Assembly (NCBI RefSeq): GCF_001402915.1
Contig: NZ_CP012945.1
Location: forward strand, 3,387,501 to 3,451,500
Direction: 5' to 3'
Origin: Devosia sp. A16
GTDB taxonomy: Bacteria; Pseudomonadota; Alphaproteobacteria; Rhizobiales; Devosiaceae
DNA length: 64,000 bases
The position numbers and the translations under genes were made by a program. Of this stretch, positions 16,708 to 25,850 are shown one piece after another. Numbering within the stretch: the first letter of the stretch is position 1; the number at the start of each line of letters is the position of its first letter. The notes beneath the pieces were generated by a model. It was not told the DNA's origin and ran no database searches. It saw only the letters and a list, made by a program, of their open reading frames with translations.

Positions 16708-18000
16708 CTAGCGATTGAGCCTGATGGCGATCGAGCGCTCATGCGCCCCGAGCCCCTCGGTGGTCGCGAGGGTCCGCGCCGCCGGCGCCAGTTCCGCCAG
16801 CGAAGCCGGGTCGCACCCCAGTACCGAGGTCCGTTTCATGAAATCGAGCACCCCCAGGCCGGACGCATAGCGCGCCGAGCGGGCCGTCGGCAGCACGTGG
16901 TTCGAGCCGCCGACATAATCGCCGATCGCTTCGGGCGTGTGATGCCCGAGAAAGATCGCACCAGCATTGCGGATTTTGGGGAGCAGCGCCTGCGGGTCGT
17001 CGATCGCCAGCTCCACATGCTCCGAGGCGATGCGGTTGGCGAGCTCCACCGCTTCGGCCATCGAGGCGACGGTGATGATGGCGCCGAACTCTTCCCAGCC
17101 GGCGCGGGTGATCTCGGCCCGCGGCAAGAGCTCGATCTGCCGCCACACCTCGTCTTCCACCACGTCGGCGAGCCGGTGATCGGTGGTGATGAGGATCGAT
17201 TGCGCCCCACCGCCATGCTCGGCCTGCGCCAGCATATCGGCCGCCACCCAGGCCGGGTTGGCCGAGGCATCGGCGATGACCAGCACTTCTGACGGCCCGG
17301 CAATCATGTCGATGCCGACCGTGCCGAACACCTGGCGCTTGGCCGCCGCCACATAGGCATTGCCCGGCCCGACGATTTTGCTGACCGGTGCGATCGTCTC
17401 GGTGCCATAGGCCAGCGCGCCGATCGCCTGCGCTCCGCCGATCCGATAAATCTCGGTGACCCCGGCGATCTTCGCCGCGGCGAGCACCGCGTCATTGGCT
17501 TCGCCGCCCGGCATCGGCACCACCATGGCGATGCGGCTGGCGCCCGCCACCTTGGCCGGCACGGCGTTCATCAGCACCGACGACGGGTAGGCCGCGGTGC
17601 CGCCCGGCACGTAGATGCCCACTGCTTCCACCGGTGTCCAGATCGTCCCCAGCGTCACCCCGAGGTGATCCTGGTAGACGTGGTCGAGCGGCTTCTGCTT
17701 TTCGTGGTGCGCTTTGATGCGCTCATGCGCCACGGTCAGCGCCGACAGCACGTCGGCCGGGGTGCGCGCGCTGGCGGCGGCGATTTCCTCGTCCGACACC
17801 TGCAGCGCCCACGCGGCCTGCGCCGGCTTGTCGAAGCGTTCGGTATAGTCGATCACCGCGGCATCGCCGCGCGCCTTCACGTCGGCGAGGATGGCGGCCA
17901 CCGCGTTGCCCACTTCCTCCGAGGCTTCGCGCTTCGAATTCAGCAGCGTTTCGAACGCTGCGGCAAAGCCCGCATCGCGGCTGTCGAGAATAGATGGCAT
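16708..18000 (-). CDS. hisD: Histidinol dehydrogenase
   Basis: This 430-residue enzyme catalyses the last two steps of histidine synthesis (L-histidinol to L-histidine, NAD and zinc dependent). Family landmarks are 'GIYVPGGTAAYPSSVLMNAVPAKVAG', 'AGPSEVLVIADASANP', 'ADMLAQAEHG' with the metal-site His, and 'GDYVGGSNHVLPTARSAR' near the end. The start codon overlaps the DUF2948 stop by one base, so the gene is expressed with the upstream genes. Confidence 0.97.
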   Translation of the reverse strand: MPSILDSRDAGFAAAFETLLNSKREASEEVGNAVAAILADVKARGDAAVIDYTERFDKPAQAAWALQVSDEEIAAASARTPADVLSALTVAHERIKAHHEKQKPLDHVYQDHLGVTLGTIWTPVEAVGIYVPGGTAAYPSSVLMNAVPAKVAGASRIAMVVPMPGGEANDAVLAAAKIAGVTEIYRIGGAQAIGALAYGTETIAPVSKIVGPGNAYVAAAKRQVFGTVGIDMIAGPSEVLVIADASANPAWVAADMLAQAEHGGGAQSILITTDHRLADVVEDEVWRQIELLPRAEITRAGWEEFGAIITVASMAEAVELANRIASEHVELAIDDPQALLPKIRNAGAIFLGHHTPEAIGDYVGGSNHVLPTARSARYASGLGVLDFMKRTSVLGCDPASLAELAPAARTLATTEGLGAHERSIAIRLNR

Positions 18001-18428
18001 TACGCGGCGTGCTCGGGCTTGATCTTGGCCGCCCAGGCGGCGCCCAGGTCCTGCAGGCGGGCCTCCAGCACTTCCACCTCGAGCCGCACCGTGCCGCCGC
18101 CGGCAAAGGCGAGATCCACCCAGCCGCTCGGCGCCTCGCTCTCGGTGAAGCGGATGGTCAGCAGCTCCAGTGCGCCTTCGACCGCATTGGTGTCGATCCC
18201 CGCCACCTTCACCCCGGTCACCCGGTCGAAATGCAGCGCGGCGCGCTTGCGCACCCCGGTCTTGGCGCTGCTCCCGTCTTCCCAGGCGTAGCGGTTCATC
18301 AGCAGCGCGAAGCGCTGGTCGGCCTTGGCGTAACCCATGTCGCCGACGCGCACGATGGCATCCTGCGTGGTCGCCGAAATCACGTCGAGGTCTTCGCTGT
18401 CAAGCGCCAGAAGCTTGAGATCGGTCAT
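18000..18428 (-). CDS. DUF2948 family protein
   Basis: This 142-residue alphaproteobacterial protein has unknown function. 'LKLLALDSEDLDVISATTQDAIVRVGDM' and 'RFALLMNRYAWED' match the DUF2948 family as I remember it. It sits between murA and hisD, its usual place in this order, and is translationally coupled to hisD (one-base overlap). No catalytic motif is evident, no signal peptide, no membrane segment. Confidence 0.88.
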   Translation of the reverse strand: MTDLKLLALDSEDLDVISATTQDAIVRVGDMGYAKADQRFALLMNRYAWEDGSSAKTGVRKRAALHFDRVTGVKVAGIDTNAVEGALELLTIRFTESEAPSGWVDLAFAGGGTVRLEVEVLEARLQDLGAAWAAKIKPEHAA

Positions 18429-18540
18429 ATGTCGAGGGTCCGAAAACGGTGGAATTGACCAGCAAGTGGGGGCCCGACAGACGATCTACAAGCTAAGCGC
18501 CGAGCGGGCAATCGCTTATGGCAAGCCACCGACGGTGCCG

Positions 18541-18630
18541 TGATCCTCCCCCGCGGGGCGGGGTCACGGATGAGCGCCATGGCGCACACCGCGAGGGGAC
18601 CAGCGAAGCTGGTGGAGGGGGGGCGGTCAC
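18541..18630. repeat. GC-rich intergenic repeat-like element
   Basis: The segment has ctcccccgcggggcggggtc at its left and ggtggagggggggcgg at its right, with agcgaagct in between. This is the style of dispersed intergenic repeats seen in alphaproteobacteria. Only one copy is in the window, so repeat status is inferred from composition. The gap 18429-18717 between DUF2948 and murA holds nothing else. Confidence 0.4.
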
Positions 18631-18717
18631 ACGAACTGGCGCTTCCCGGGAGGGCAGGGGGCGATCGCATATTGCGCCAACCCGCCCCGGTATACCTTCG
18701 GCACAGGGGTCGCTACG

Positions 18718-20004
18718 TCACCCCGTAACCCGCTCGATCTCCGCCCCCACGGCGCTCAGCTTGTCCTCGAGCCGTTCGAACCCGCGGTCGAGGTGGTAAA
18801 TCCGGTTGACCACCGTCTCGCCGCGCGCCGCCAGCCCGGCGATCACCAGCGACACCGAGGCGCGAAGGTCGGTCGCCATCACCTGTGCGCCTTTGAGCTG
18901 CGGCACCCCGGTCACCGTCGCCACCTGGCCATCGACCTTGATGTCGGCGCCGAAGCGGGCGAGCTCGGCCACATGCATGTAGCGGTTCTCGAAGATGGTT
19001 TCGCGGATCTGCGAGGTGCCGTTGGCCATGGTCATCAGCGCCATGAACTGCGCCTGCAGGTCCGTCGGAAAGCCCGGGAACGGCTGCGTCTCGGCATGCA
19101 CCGCCTGGATACCGTTGCCGTTGCGGCGAACCCGGATGCCGCCGGCCTCCGAGCTGATCTCGACCCCCGCCTGACCCAGCGTATCGAGCGCCGCCTGCAG
19201 ATGCTCGGCTCGCGCGTGCTTCAGCAGCACATCGCCGCCGGTCATCGCCGCCGCCATGGCGTAGGTGCCGGTCTCGATCCGGTCCGCCACCACCGCATGG
19301 GTCGCCCCATGCAGTTCGTCGACGCCTTCGATGGTCAGCGTGCGCGTGCCGATGCCGGAAATCTTGGCGCCCATCTTCACCAGGCACTCGGCGACATCGC
19401 TGATCTCGGGCTCCATCGCGGCGTTCTCGAGCACCGTGGTGCCCTTGGCCAGCGTCGCCGCCATCAGCAGCACGTGCGTCGCGCCCACCGTCACCTTGGG
19501 GAACACCACGCGCGCCCCGCGCAAGCCGCCCCTGGGGGCACGCGCCACCACATAGCCTTCGTCGATCTCGATCTCGGCGCCGAGTTCCTTCAGCCCCGCG
19601 AGGAACAGGTCCACCGGCCGCGTGCCGATGGCGCAGCCGCCCGGCAGCGACACCCGCGCCTCATGCGCCCGCGCCAGCAGCGGCCCGATCACCCAGAAGC
19701 TCGCGCGCATCGTCGAGACCAGTTCATACGGCGCCGTGGTGTCGACGATCTCGGCGGCCTGCAGCGTCATCCGCTGGCCCTCCAGCGTCGGCGCCTTGCG
19801 GCCATGCACGGCGATATCGACGCCGTGATTCTCAAGGATCTTTTCGAGCTGCTTGACGTCCGCCAGCCGCGGCACGTTCTCGAGGATCAGCGGGTCCCTG
19901 GTCAGCAGCGAGGCGATCATCAGCGGCAGCGCCGCGTTCTTGGCGCCCGAGATGGGGATTTCGCCCCTCAGCTCGTTGCCACCCACCAGACGAATGCGAT
20001 CCAT
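18718..20004 (-). CDS. murA: UDP-N-acetylglucosamine 1-carboxyvinyltransferase
   Basis: This 428-residue protein catalyses the first committed step of peptidoglycan synthesis (enolpyruvyl transfer from PEP). It begins '[26 protein letters not shown]', with the catalytic lysine in the GAKN motif, and carries the catalytic/fosfomycin-reactive Cys124 in 'LPGGCAIG'. The start at 20004 is the family start; a 14-residue extension is rejected. It is followed on the same strand by DUF2948 and hisD after a 289-base gap. Confidence 0.97.
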   Translation of the reverse strand: MDRIRLVGGNELRGEIPISGAKNAALPLMIASLLTRDPLILENVPRLADVKQLEKILENHGVDIAVHGRKAPTLEGQRMTLQAAEIVDTTAPYELVSTMRASFWVIGPLLARAHEARVSLPGGCAIGTRPVDLFLAGLKELGAEIEIDEGYVVARAPRGGLRGARVVFPKVTVGATHVLLMAATLAKGTTVLENAAMEPEISDVAECLVKMGAKISGIGTRTLTIEGVDELHGATHAVVADRIETGTYAMAAAMTGGDVLLKHARAEHLQAALDTLGQAGVEISSEAGGIRVRRNGNGIQAVHAETQPFPGFPTDLQAQFMALMTMANGTSQIRETIFENRYMHVAELARFGADIKVDGQVATVTGVPQLKGAQVMATDLRASVSLVIAGLAARGETVVNRIYHLDRGFERLEDKLSAVGAEIERVTG

Positions 20005-20094
20005 GTTGTCTTCCCGACTGCGGAGCGTTCTGCTCCATGTCCTCATGCGTTTCGGCGTTTCGATGAACGCTGCGACATCTGAGGTAATTGATCT

Positions 20095-20277
20095 CTAGCT
20101 ATCCGAGTCACCGGCAGGCTTCAACGCAGCCGCGTCGGCCGTGTCGCCTGCTTCAGCATCGGGTGGTGCGGCAGGGGTGCCCGCCGCCCGGGCCCGCGCC
20201 TGTTCCTTCCGCCGCTTCAGATTCTCCCGAAGCTTCGCGGCCAGTCTCTGCTCCCGCTTCGCCGCGTCTTCCGCCAC
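20095..20277 (-). CDS. Small basic protein next to murA
   Basis: This 60-residue protein uses a GTG start. The N-terminal half is highly charged and helical ('AKREQRLAAKLRENLKRRKE'), the rest is Ala/Pro/Asp-rich and probably disordered. Similar short proteins with a 'KLRENLKRRK' helix are common beside murA in Hyphomicrobiales. The function is unknown. It ends 90 bases before murA and is read in the same direction. Confidence 0.75.
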   Translation of the reverse strand: MAEDAAKREQRLAAKLRENLKRRKEQARARAAGTPAAPPDAEAGDTADAAALKPAGDSDS

Positions 20278-20441
20278 TCTCAGCCTTGCCTTGCTACCCG
20301 TCTATTTCGGCCGCCACCCTAGCAGCAAAGCCACTCGCTGGGCTGTATCCCGTTTGCAAGCTTTTTGCGCTTGCACCAGCCAAAGCCCTGTGGCAGTAAC
20401 CGCCCCACGCCGCCGGGGCCTCGTCCCAGGCCCATGCGTTC

Positions 20442-20516
<75 letters not shown>

Positions 20517-20586
20517 CCCTACCCCGTTGATATCGTTAAGACTCTTGATTTTTCAGGGGTCTACCCCATTCTTACCCCTACATTGC

Positions 20587-20607
20587 CCCTACAAAACGAC
20601 CCTACAA
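20587..20607 (+). promoter_or_regulatory. Candidate integrase arm-type sites (left)
   Basis: CCCTACAA occurs at 20587-20594 and again at 20600-20607, with further look-alikes (ctacccc, acccctac) at about 20560-20581. The same octamer appears once near the right end (40571-40578). Short direct repeats on both sides of the core, inside the element, are what arm-binding sites of lambda-type integrases look like. Confidence 0.4.
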
Positions 20608-22230
20608 TTGGCCGGTAAGATCCGTTATCTCCTTTACGTCGATGGCCGCTACTACGCCCGCCGAGTAGTGCCAGTCGAGCTCCGAAAAATTCTAGGCAAG
20701 CGCGAGTTGCAAGAACCCTTGGGCGCCGATAGGCGCAAGGCACTCGAGCAGTTGCCCGTGGCGCTCGTTAGAATTAACGCGAAGTTCGATCATGCGCGGG
20801 CTGTGTTGGCAGCCGGCGAAGAGCAACTGAACGCAGAGCGAGTCGCGAAGTCGGCGCCTCTCCCACCGGCCGAACTAGCGACATTGCACTACCAGGAGCG
20901 TCTTGCGCTTGACCTCGCCTATCGCCAGGCCGGTCCCACATGGGCCTCCATCGGCATCGACGACGTCTACGTGCGTGACCTGAGGCTTACCCTTGCAGGC
21001 CGGCTCTCGAACGCGGAGGTCGATCGCGTGATTGGAGACGTCCTCGACCGCTACAGGCGTCGTGGTAACGTAGTCGCCACTCCCGGATCAGCGGAATGGA
21101 GGGAGATTGCACAGGTTGTTGCCGGCGCCGAGCTCGAGGCGTTGGAACGTAGCGTTGAGCGAGACGAAGGCGCGGACCCGGCAACGCAAAGCCACCCCCC
21201 GCACTTGGTGCCCCGCGCAGAGGTGGACCCGACCTTTGAACCAAAGGAGCATGTGTCTCTTCGCGGGCTCCTCGAGGACCATCTGAGGGCACTCGAGCGT
21301 GAAGGTCGTGGAAGCGCAGGGCGAAAGGCTTGGCCGAGAATCTTCGACGATTTGGTCGAGTTCTTGGCTGCGCATCGCGGCCTCAAGGGGAGTGCACGCC
21401 GTCTAGCGGACGACGCACGCAGACTGACGGGCATGGAGCTGACCGCATGGCGCGACAAGAAGCTGGAAACGCTGGCCAGCAAGACGGTCAAGGACGTCTG
21501 GATGGCGGCGGTCAAGGCCACCCTTGGGCGTGCGGTCGAGGATCACAAGCTCGACGACAACCCTGCGGCGAAAGTGAAGGTCCGGTCAGCGCCTCGCGCA
21601 GTCGTTCGACCTAAGGGCTACACAGACTCGGAAGCGATTGCTGTGCTGAAGGCCGCCCGTCACTACACACCAGCCGACCGTGAGAACCCGCAGACGATGG
21701 AGTCGAAGCACATCTCGTCGGCCAAGCGCTGGGGCCCATGGCTTTGCGCTTTCACGGGCGCGCGGATCGGTGAAATTATGCAGCTGAGAAAGTCCGACGT
21801 CCTCCAGGAAGGCGAGATACACTTCGTGCGGATCACCCCGGACGCGGGTTCTGTCAAGACTAGGGTCTATCGGGATGTGCCATTGCACCCACAGCTCATC
21901 GAGGAAGGCTTCCTGCGGTTCGTTGCACAAGCCGCTGCGGAGCCTCTCTTCTACGCCGCCGACGCGGACCTGAAGAAGCGACCCGCCCAGGTGTCGTCCG
22001 GGCGATTGTCCACTTGGCTTAAGGAAGCGAAACTAACGCCGGAGGGCGTGCAGCCCAGCCACGCTTGGCGCCATCGCTTCAAGACTACGTCCCGCGATCT
22101 CGGCCTGGATCCCAGAGTCGTCGAGGCAATCCAAGGCCATGCGGGCAGGACAGCTGCGGACAATTATGGAGAAGTCTCGCTCAAAGCGAAGGCAGCCGCC
22201 ATTGCCAAGCTCCCGACCTATGAAGTGTGA
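20608..22230 (+). CDS. Tyrosine-type site-specific integrase
   Basis: This 540-residue recombinase is the integrase of the island. The N terminus ('IRYLLYVDGRYYARRVVPVEL') is the DUF6538-like arm-binding start seen in many island integrases. The C-terminal catalytic domain has Arg in 'TGARIGEIMQLRKSD', 'HAWRHRF' (His-x-x-Arg), a later His in 'QGHAG' and the nucleophile Tyr in 'DNYGEV'. The start is taken as TTG at 20608; the frame is open back into the tRNA but that part cannot be family sequence. It would catalyse integration and excision between the 23-bp repeats. Confidence 0.93.
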   Translation: MAGKIRYLLYVDGRYYARRVVPVELRKILGKRELQEPLGADRRKALEQLPVALVRINAKFDHARAVLAAGEEQLNAERVAKSAPLPPAELATLHYQERLALDLAYRQAGPTWASIGIDDVYVRDLRLTLAGRLSNAEVDRVIGDVLDRYRRRGNVVATPGSAEWREIAQVVAGAELEALERSVERDEGADPATQSHPPHLVPRAEVDPTFEPKEHVSLRGLLEDHLRALEREGRGSAGRKAWPRIFDDLVEFLAAHRGLKGSARRLADDARRLTGMELTAWRDKKLETLASKTVKDVWMAAVKATLGRAVEDHKLDDNPAAKVKVRSAPRAVVRPKGYTDSEAIAVLKAARHYTPADRENPQTMESKHISSAKRWGPWLCAFTGARIGEIMQLRKSDVLQEGEIHFVRITPDAGSVKTRVYRDVPLHPQLIEEGFLRFVAQAAAEPLFYAADADLKKRPAQVSSGRLSTWLKEAKLTPEGVQPSHAWRHRFKTTSRDLGLDPRVVEAIQGHAGRTAADNYGEVSLKAKAAAIAKLPTYEV

Positions 22231-22430
22231 AGAACTGGGGTCAGGTGCGCTTCGAATCCAGGCTCCCCAGCCAACCCCATTTGTTGAGTAAATTCAATTA
22301 CATAGCCACAAACCGGAACAGCAGACCGGAACACCGTTTCGGTGCGGCTGGCGCGTCCGAGTGACACTTCTCACTCATTGCTCTCTATGCTCAAGTGGAG
22401 CCTAGTGGGGGCGATTGAGGGACTGAGACA

Positions 22431-22703
22431 GTGTGGCAACTTGAGGGTCGGGACGCGGCATTTGGCACCGGCGGAATGCCGCCGTGGCTGATGTGGGGAC
22501 TTTTGGCACTTTTCTGCCTCGCGCTGGTGGCCTTGGGGTTGCTGCTCGTCGGCGCTTGGGTGGAGTGGGCGGTGCGTCGGCTGGGTGGCGATCGGCCGGA
22601 TCACCGAGACATATGGCATTCAACGAAGCAGTTCCTGCAGACCCTGGTCGGTCTGATCGTGATCGGCGGCGGCGTGTTCCTACTGGTGCAGGCAATCCGG
22701 TAG
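22431..22703 (+). CDS. Small two-helix membrane protein
   Basis: This 90-residue protein (GTG start) has hydrophobic segments at about 20-42 and 70-88, separated by a charged loop ('RRLGGDRPDHRDIWHSTKQ'). No family is recognised. A shorter start at the ATG of 'MPPWLMWGLL' would remove a poorly hydrophobic leader and is possible. It is isolated between the integrase and a minus-strand gene. Small membrane proteins in islands can be effectors or immunity proteins, but nothing shows that here. Confidence 0.55.
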   Translation: MWQLEGRDAAFGTGGMPPWLMWGLLALFCLALVALGLLLVGAWVEWAVRRLGGDRPDHRDIWHSTKQFLQTLVGLIVIGGGVFLLVQAIR

Positions 22704-22920
22704 CCTCTTTCTGACCATCCTCAGTCGTGCGACTTGCGAAGAACTCAATACTGGCCGGCACGCTTTGAGCAGTTCCCACAGGGCGCCTTGGGTTATTGGG
22801 GCAACATGGGGCGGCGCGGTGGTCAGCTCAACTTTCACAGGGGGCGCGCTCCCGCGCCTGCCACACCAATCCTCGCGCTAACCCGGTCCTCGGGACACTT
22901 TGCGATCACTGATAGCATAA

Positions 22921-22944
22921 CGCCCGGACCGAGAAGTCCGGGCG
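22921..22944 (-). terminator. Perfect 9-bp hairpin after the DUF6508 gene
   Basis: CGCCCGGAC (22921-22929), loop CGAGAA, then GTCCGGGCG (22936-22944). On the minus strand the stem is followed by TTATGCTAT and lies 47 bases past the stop of the DUF6508 gene. This fits an intrinsic terminator with a weak T tract. The rest of 22704-22991 has no gene I can support. Confidence 0.6.
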
Positions 22945-22991
22945 CGTCTGGCGGCGGCGGTGAGGGACTAGGTCGAGGCGCTGCCGGTGCC

Positions 22992-23402
22992 CTACACCTC
23001 GGCTAGCTTCGCGGCGCGCGAAAGGATCCGGCCAATCAGACCACTATCGAAGGCACTGGCCAATTCGCCCTCGACGAACCTGTCCTGTCGCACGATGGCG
23101 GTGAGCAGTTTTGCCAGCTGGTCAGCCGACGCGGTGTCAAGCTCAGCCGGGTCGTTTCGCAGAGTCAGCGCTTCGGCGGTCCCTTTCCATTCGACCCAGT
23201 TGATGTCCCCTCGGATCCAGCCATCGGCATAGCATGTGTCGAGGAACTCCAGCGCGGATGCGGACATGGCATATTCAGGCATGAGGATCGCACCATCATC
23301 ATCCTTGCGCATCTCCGTCCAGTATCCGAGACCTTCTACTTGGAGTTGGGGCAGAAGGCCTGCCAGCCGCGCCAGCTTGTCGTGATCGTAATCGCTATTC
23401 AT
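22992..23402 (-). CDS. DUF6508 domain protein
   Basis: This 136-residue protein has unknown function. It matches the DUF6508 pattern as I know it: a Cys/Trp region 'LDTCYADGWIRGDINWVEWKG' and the C-terminal block 'LAKLLTAIVRQDRFVEGELASAFDSGLIGRIL'. These proteins occur widely and often lie in mobile regions. It ends in a hairpin terminator and starts 21 bases after the MBL gene stop, on the same strand, so it may be the third gene of the PD-(D/E)XK - MBL unit. Confidence 0.75.
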   Translation of the reverse strand: MNSDYDHDKLARLAGLLPQLQVEGLGYWTEMRKDDDGAILMPEYAMSASALEFLDTCYADGWIRGDINWVEWKGTAEALTLRNDPAELDTASADQLAKLLTAIVRQDRFVEGELASAFDSGLIGRILSRAAKLAEV

Positions 23403-23423
23403 AGCTTTGATGCCTCGCCCCCA

Positions 23424-24671
23424 TCACGGTAGCTTCCATGTCTCGCCGTCGCTCAGCCGTCGAACTGCAGGAAAGGCCATTCCCGGATCGTCCCAGGCTA
23501 TGCCGTGCACTGGCACGAGGGCAGCGGGTTTCATCGCTTCCGCAAAACGCAGCAAGTCGGCCGGACTCGCGTGTCCAGAGGTGTGCACCTTCACAGTCTT
23601 TGAACCAGCAGCCTGTGCCCGCGCCCACCCGGATTTGGGATCATCGACGTCGAGATAGCCGCTCCAGTTTGAGAACGCGTATGCGTCCTCGGCGGTGAAG
23701 CCCAAGCCGGCTTTTTCGAAGTCATCGAGCATCGAGTCGCGGGTCATGATGAAGGCCTTGTCCCCAACCAACCGTTTCCTCGAGGTCGCGAACGGACTGG
23801 TCGCCATTTCCGCGACGAAGGCGTCGCGACCCTGGCGTGTATACAAACGCCTTCCGCCCGGAGTGATCACAACCTTCAACTCTGGAAAGCTTTTGCCCGG
23901 CAGAGGTAGTCGCGTGCCGCTCGCGATGCGGCGGAGGACGTCGGCCCCGTAGAGGTCGATGACGAGTTTGCGTCCTGTGCGCTTTGCTGCGCGATAGAGT
24001 GTCACTGTGCGGTCGATGTTCTGCGCTGACCACTGCACGAAAACGTGGCCGCGCGTCTCGCGACCTAGATCAACAAAAGCGTCCTCGACTTCGGCTTCGT
24101 TGATGACTGGCTTGTCGGTTCTGAGATTAGTGCCTTCTAGGATTAGCACGTCGATCGCAGCGGGAGGCGATGTGATCATCCCCTCGACCAGACTGGACTT
24201 GCGGCCATGGGTGCGGAAGTCACCACCATAGAGAATGCGTCGCCCCTCCTTCTCTATGAGCAGCATGTAGGCGTCGAATGCCGAATGATCGGTAAGAATC
24301 GGTATTACGGAGAAGCCGCTTATGTCGATCGCCCCACTTCGGCTGGTCCAGGTGTGAATGTCACGGTCGAGCCGGCCGCCGAACAACTCCGTAGACAGGT
24401 GGATGAGCTCGGCTGATTTCTCGCCGGCCCAGAGCGGCCAAGCTGGTGGTAGCTCTTCGACGAGACCCCAGTGATCCATGTGTGAATGGCTGAAGAGCAC
24501 CGTCGCCGGCAGCGTCGTATCCAGTGTGGCAGGCAGTAGTCCCTTGGCATCGCGCGGGGCGTCAAGCGGCCGGCCCACATCGAGGATCAGCCGATCGTCG
24601 CCGTCGCGGATCTCGATACAGGACCCGCCTATACAGCGGGTCCCGCGATGCACGGTTAGCGTGAGCGTCAA
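23424..24671 (-). CDS. MBL-fold metallo-hydrolase, RNase J / beta-CASP-like
   Basis: This 415-residue protein has the zinc site 'HSHMDHWG' (His62, His64, Asp66, His67), a later metal Asp in 'YGGDFRTHGR' at about 150, and a C-terminal 'HTSGHASPADLLRFAEAMKP...PVHG' block (about 363-390), the RMMBL motif of RNase J-type nucleases. A metal-dependent nuclease acting on RNA or DNA is the most likely role. The start overlaps the stop of the upstream nuclease gene by 4 bases, so the two are translationally coupled. Confidence 0.8.
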   Translation of the reverse strand: MTLTLTVHRGTRCIGGSCIEIRDGDDRLILDVGRPLDAPRDAKGLLPATLDTTLPATVLFSHSHMDHWGLVEELPPAWPLWAGEKSAELIHLSTELFGGRLDRDIHTWTSRSGAIDISGFSVIPILTDHSAFDAYMLLIEKEGRRILYGGDFRTHGRKSSLVEGMITSPPAAIDVLILEGTNLRTDKPVINEAEVEDAFVDLGRETRGHVFVQWSAQNIDRTVTLYRAAKRTGRKLVIDLYGADVLRRIASGTRLPLPGKSFPELKVVITPGGRRLYTRQGRDAFVAEMATSPFATSRKRLVGDKAFIMTRDSMLDDFEKAGLGFTAEDAYAFSNWSGYLDVDDPKSGWARAQAAGSKTVKVHTSGHASPADLLRFAEAMKPAALVPVHGIAWDDPGMAFPAVRRLSDGETWKLP

Positions 24672-25684
24672 CCGTTCACCACCCTTCCAGTGAGGAGCGG
24701 TAGAACCGCCGGCTCAAAGTTGCGCCCAACGATATGAACGGTTACGCCCCGCTCCTCGAGAGCGGCGCTGTGTCCGCGATTGACGAAGCTCCGCGCCGCC
24801 TGCTGCATGCGGTCACTGGCGACCTGCTCGATGGCGCCTTCAGGCCAAGAGCCCGCGATGACGACGCCCGGCCGGCCGATGATCGGTGCTGCCTCGCGTT
24901 CGGAGAGCGCGTTCCAGTATGTTCCGCAATCATCTGTGCAGTCGCTGCCGCGAAAATGCCTATGCAGGGCAAGGAAGACCTTTGCCGTCTCCCGATAGGC
25001 CGCTTGCACCTCGGCGATGCGATCGGCAGCCGATACCCAGTCGAGATACTTCTGGACTTGATCGAAGACCTTGGGCTCCTTGTTTTCGGCGCGGAGCTCG
25101 GGGTTGTTGGAGCACTTTGCCTCCCAGAAGGCGATGGACAGGTTCGTGTCGACCTGAGCCACCACCAGGTCCATGCGCGGGGCTACCGCGATACCTTCGG
25201 GCACAGCGTTCGCCGGGAGCGCCATTTCCACGTCGATGACGCCGGGGTTCGCGCCGATGAGATCGTCCACGAACCGCTTTTCGGCAGACGCATAGGTCTC
25301 GGCCGTCGTCACCCACTGCTTGACCTTTGCCGCAAGACGGGGCGACGCGAGATCTTGCGCTCCGAACGTCTCATAGGACTGCGTATTGCGAACGCGCTCG
25401 GCTGATCGGTCACGCACTTTGCCGCTGACATAGGCCTGGTGGACCAGAACCTTGGGCTCACCGGCCACCATGGAGAGCTTCGCGACCGATTGGCCCTTCA
25501 CGTAGAAGTTCAGATACTTCGCCCGCACTCCGACGCGCAGGTTCGCGCTTTCGGTGCTTCGGAAGCCAGGCAGGCACCACACGTTGAACAATTCGCGCAC
25601 CGCGTTGCCGGGGTTGTTGCTGTCCCAGGCTGCGAGGGCATTGACGTCAAATGAACGAGTAAATTTGGCCACGTAATCCTCCAT
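24668..25684 (-). CDS. PD-(D/E)XK nuclease-like protein, partner of the MBL hydrolase
   Basis: This 338-residue protein has no family name I can give. It carries a plausible PD-(D/E)XK core: Glu135, Asp172 in 'PRMDLVVAQV' and Glu188-x-Lys190 in 'IAFWEAKCSN', followed by a helical C-terminal part. The N-terminal domain ('YLNFYVKGQSVAKLSM') looks like a separate recognition module. The start at 25684 ('MEDYVAKF') follows an agggggc ribosome site; a longer frame would run through the intergenic region. It is the first gene of the nuclease - MBL - DUF6508 run. Confidence 0.7.
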   Translation of the reverse strand: MEDYVAKFTRSFDVNALAAWDSNNPGNAVRELFNVWCLPGFRSTESANLRVGVRAKYLNFYVKGQSVAKLSMVAGEPKVLVHQAYVSGKVRDRSAERVRNTQSYETFGAQDLASPRLAAKVKQWVTTAETYASAEKRFVDDLIGANPGVIDVEMALPANAVPEGIAVAPRMDLVVAQVDTNLSIAFWEAKCSNNPELRAENKEPKVFDQVQKYLDWVSAADRIAEVQAAYRETAKVFLALHRHFRGSDCTDDCGTYWNALSEREAAPIIGRPGVVIAGSWPEGAIEQVASDRMQQAARSFVNRGHSAALEERGVTVHIVGRNFEPAVLPLLTGRVVNG

Positions 25685-25850
25685 GCCCCCTATATTCACT
25701 TGAGGGCTCTGGAAATTGACAGCTGGCGGCGAGAAACTGCAGATGTTGCAGCGCCGCAACACCCAATTGGGGGGGTCGCACTGGTGTGTCTGGGTTGGCA
25801 AGGGTGGCGCGGTTCCTGTCCCCTAACACCAATTTGCAAGGACATCTGCC

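Noticed and set aside
22232-22280. tRNA-like T-arm (gcttcgaatcc) with flanking ctgggg/ccccag after the integrase gene
   Set aside because: Only a T loop and a 6-bp outer pair are present; no D arm or anticodon arm. Could be a chance match or an old tRNA fragment; not enough to annotate.
23424-24671. MBL hydrolase as the housekeeping RNase J
   Set aside because: It is shorter (415 residues versus about 550), lies on the island and is coupled to a nuclease gene, so a cargo function is more likely.
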